From Thermoplasmata archaeon (GTDB lineage: Archaea; Thermoplasmatota; E2; DHVEG-1; B18-G2): a stretch of DNA of 7,386 bases. Location: assembly GCA_003651105.1 (NCBI GenBank), contig QMTN01000016.1:1-7386 (forward strand). The letters are read 5' to 3'. Of the stretch, positions 5,918-7,386 are shown one piece after another; position 1 is the first letter of the stretch; each line of letters opens with the position of its first letter. The notes under the pieces were generated by a model, which worked only from the letters and a program-made list of their open reading frames with translations, made no database searches and was not told the DNA's origin. The translations under genes were made by a program, and so were the position numbers.

Positions 5918-6468
5918 GGGTGGTTGTTGGCATAACCGGTGCATCTGGTATAATCTATGCAATAAGATTGCTGGAAGAACTGGAGAGTAGAGGGATCGAG
6001 CTATTCATCATCATATCTGATAGAGCTAGATACATAATGGATCTGGAGTGCAAGGATAAGAAGAAAGTTATATCTAGGTTTGCCAAAAGAATCCATGATA
6101 ATAATGATTTCTCATCACCCTTGGCGAGCGGTTCCTTCAGGATAGATTCCATGGTGATAGTACCATGCAGTTTGAAGACCTTATCCGCTGTAGCGAATGG
6201 TTATGTAGATACCCTTATATCGAGATGTGCTATCAATTGCTTGAAGGAGGGTAGGAAACTCATCCTCGTCATAAGAGAGATGCCCCTCGATCTCCAAACC
6301 CTAAGGAACATGGTGAAGGCAAGGGAGGCGGGCGCGGTGGTGATGCCAGCTATGCCAGCATTCTATCATAATCCTAAAACCCTAGATGACATCATCGATT
6401 TCGTGGTTGGCAAAATCCTAGATCAACTTGGCATAGATCACGAACTCTTTAGAAGATGGGGTGAGTGA
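5914..6468 (+). CDS. ubiX: Flavin prenyltransferase UbiX
   Basis: UbiX attaches a dimethylallyl group to reduced FMN, giving prenyl-FMN, the cofactor of UbiD-type decarboxylases. The 184-residue product has the family marks: VGITGASG (5-12, flavin phosphate loop), IIISDRA (32-38, with Ser35 at the conserved serine), MVIVPCSLKTLSAVANGY (80-97), REMP (121-124, the RExPL segment, usually RETP) and MPAFYHNP (147-154, with the conserved Tyr151). I chose the ATG at 5914, which forms an ATGA overlap with the stop of GGGP synthase and starts at MRVVVGITG as the family does; the TTG at 5902 lies directly behind an AAGGAG sequence (5896-5901) and is less suitable. Being translationally coupled to GGGP synthase suggests an isoprenoid role. 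Its UbiD partner is not in the window. Confidence 0.93.
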   Translation: MRVVVGITGASGIIYAIRLLEELESRGIELFIIISDRARYIMDLECKDKKKVISRFAKRIHDNNDFSSPLASGSFRIDSMVIVPCSLKTLSAVANGYVDTLISRCAINCLKEGRKLILVIREMPLDLQTLRNMVKAREAGAVVMPAMPAFYHNPKTLDDIIDFVVGKILDQLGIDHELFRRWGE

Positions 6469-6470
6469 TC

Positions 6471-7055
6471 TCACCTGTTTTCCTCGCAGATACCTATGAA
6501 ATTCTTGAAGATCTGCATGCCATACTCAGTGTGCTCAACCTCGGGATGAAACTGAAGACCGATTATCGGTCTTTTTCTATGAGCCATAGCCTCCACCTCG
6601 CAACCTTCAGAGTGTGCAAGAACATCAAAATCCTTTGGAACGGCGGTGACCTCATCGTTGTGAGAGGCCCATGCCACGCTCCTCTCTGGAACGCCCTCGA
6701 AAATCCTGTGCTCCCTATCTATGATCAGCTCTATCCTGCCAAACTCCGGAACAACAGCTGGCTCAACCTTTCCGCCAAAGAACCTTGCTATGAACTGGTG
6801 ACCTGCGCATATGCCGAGTATGGGAATATCTGCCTTCTCAAGATACTCACCGCATCTTCCCAAGCTCTCGCTCAGCCCTATCCTCGGTGCACCCCCAGAT
6901 AGAACCAGACCCTCGACTCCTTTATCCAGCAAAACCTCTAAAGGGGTTGTGTTGGGGAAGATATGAGCATTTACTCCGAGGTATCTCAGCACCCTCCACT
7001 CCCTGTGGGTCCACTGTCCGCCATTATCTATAACAAAGATCCTTATCTTGCCCAT
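6471..7055 (-). CDS. guaAA: GMP synthase glutamine amidotransferase subunit (subunit A)
   Basis: A stand-alone class I glutaminase that frees ammonia from glutamine and passes it to the ATP-pyrophosphatase subunit for XMP to GMP conversion. The 194 residues show the N-terminal strand FVIDNGGQ (7-14), the oxyanion strand LVLSGGAP (50-57), nucleophile elbow GICAGHQ with Cys83, and FHPEVEHT with His170 and Glu172 completing the triad. In most bacteria this domain is fused to the synthetase; a separate subunit is an archaeal trait. The gene starts one base after the guaAB stop codon, so the two are surely co-transcribed. Alternative class I amidotransferases (PabA/TrpG, CarA) are excluded by the partner gene and by the GuaA-like NGGQ and PEVEHT motifs. 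Its stop is two bases from that of ubiX on the other strand. Confidence 0.95.
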   Translation of the reverse strand: MGKIRIFVIDNGGQWTHREWRVLRYLGVNAHIFPNTTPLEVLLDKGVEGLVLSGGAPRIGLSESLGRCGEYLEKADIPILGICAGHQFIARFFGGKVEPAVVPEFGRIELIIDREHRIFEGVPERSVAWASHNDEVTAVPKDFDVLAHSEGCEVEAMAHRKRPIIGLQFHPEVEHTEYGMQIFKNFIGICEENR

Positions 7056-7056
7056 C

Positions 7057-7386
7057 CTACTCCCACTCTATAGTTGCTGGAGGTTTATTAGTTATATCGT
7101 AAACGATTCTCGTAACCTTGTCGCCCATCTCATTCGCTATCCTCGTAGCTATCCTGTCAAGGACATCATAAGGTATCCTGCTGAAGGAACCCGTCATAGC
7201 GTCTACGCTATCTATAGCCCTTACGGCTATGGTATAGCCATATGCTCTCTTATCCCCATGGACACCGACCGTCTTTATTGGTAGAAGCACTGCAAAGTAC
7301 TGCCATGGTTTTTCCATCTTACCTTCTTCGCTGGCTCTCTCTATCTCTTCCTCAACTATGGCACAGGCTTCCCTCACTATCTCAAC
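7057..7386 (-). CDS. guaAB: GMP synthase ATP-pyrophosphatase subunit (subunit B), 3' part only
   Basis: Only the last 109 residues lie in the window; the frame is open through base 7386, so the true start is beyond the edge and the GTG at 7377 is just an internal Val codon. Subunit B adenylates XMP and uses ammonia from subunit A to form GMP. The visible part is the C-terminal dimerisation domain: an N-terminal helix rich in Glu, then [34 protein letters not shown], the helix [13 protein letters not shown], and the invariant ending KPPATIEWE, whose Lys and neighbouring residues contact XMP. The catalytic PP-loop (SGGVDS) would be upstream, outside the window. The final codons for EWE also form the GGGAG that serves guaAA. 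Confidence 0.93.
   Translation of the reverse strand, partial: VEIVREACAIVEEEIERASEEGKMEKPWQYFAVLLPIKTVGVHGDKRAYGYTIAVRAIDSVDAMTGSFSRIPYDVLDRIATRIANEMGDKVTRIVYDITNKPPATIEWE
7060..7064 (-). promoter_or_regulatory. Ribosome-binding site of guaAA inside the guaAB 3' end
   Basis: On the minus strand GGGAG (7064 down to 7060) ends just before the guaAB TAG stop and 4 nt before the guaAA ATG, giving a compact stop-start junction with translational coupling. This suits two subunits needed in equal amounts. The match is short, so it is a modest site. Confidence 0.4.

Noticed and set aside
6465..6902. Plus-strand 145-codon frame antisense to guaAA
   Set aside because: guaAA has its full catalytic triad on the minus strand; this frame has no motif, start signal or family-like content.
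1..7386. CRISPR array, tRNA, rRNA, insertion sequence or long repeat
   Set aside because: Almost every base lies in a recognised gene, the spacers are under 80 bp, and I saw no regularly spaced repeats, terminal inverted repeats, transposase or tRNA-like fold.

Overview
The window looks like chromosomal DNA from an archaeon, most likely a euryarchaeote. It carries geranylgeranylglyceryl phosphate synthase (the marker enzyme of archaeal ether lipids), the euryarchaeal RecA paralog RadB, a GMP synthase split into two genes, and AT-rich TATA-like boxes about 26-29 nt ahead of several start codons. The N-terminus of the GMP synthase glutaminase resembles Thermoplasmata versions from memory; that placement is a guess. 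Codon use favours AGG/AGA and ATA, and base composition is mostly about 45-50% G+C, with one clear AT-rich exception (4687-5115).

Layout, left to right. (1) 1-504, +: the C-terminal part of a TtuA/NcsA-type tRNA 2-thiolation protein, cut by the window edge. (2) 545-1201, +: radB. (3) 1203-2483, -: thiC (HMP-P synthase), meeting radB tail to tail with one base between stop codons. (4) 2519-3535, -: a GH130-family glycoside phosphorylase/hydrolase, upstream of thiC on the same strand, although thiC seems to have its own promoter. (5) 3612-4667, +: a GT4-type glycosyltransferase, divergent from the GH130 gene across a 76-bp spacer with a shared A/T block. (6) 4687-5115, +: a small AT-rich gene of unknown function, right behind the glycosyltransferase. 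(7) 5171-5917, +: GGGP synthase, overlapping by 4 nt with (8) 5914-6468, +: ubiX (flavin prenyltransferase). (9) 6471-7055, -: guaAA (glutaminase subunit of GMP synthase), tail to tail with ubiX with two bases between. (10) 7057-7386, -: the C-terminal part of guaAB (ATP-pyrophosphatase subunit), one base upstream of guaAA.

Three functional groups stand out. GGGP synthase and UbiX form a translationally coupled pair that fits isoprenoid/lipid metabolism: prenyl-FMN made by UbiX serves UbiD-type decarboxylases, including the one in the archaeal modified mevalonate pathway. The divergent GH130/glycosyltransferase pair, plus the small unknown gene, looks like a module for making and turning over a glycan or glycoside. 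The two guaA subunit genes form a GMP synthase operon. The others (tRNA thiolation, RadB, ThiC) are housekeeping genes.

The window is very compact. No gene-free stretch exceeds 80 bp, and I see no tRNA, rRNA, CRISPR array, insertion sequence or long repeat. Predicted promoters for radB, thiC, the GH130 gene and GGGP synthase lie so close to the ATG that the mRNAs should be leaderless or nearly so; the glycosyltransferase instead has a strong Shine-Dalgarno sequence.
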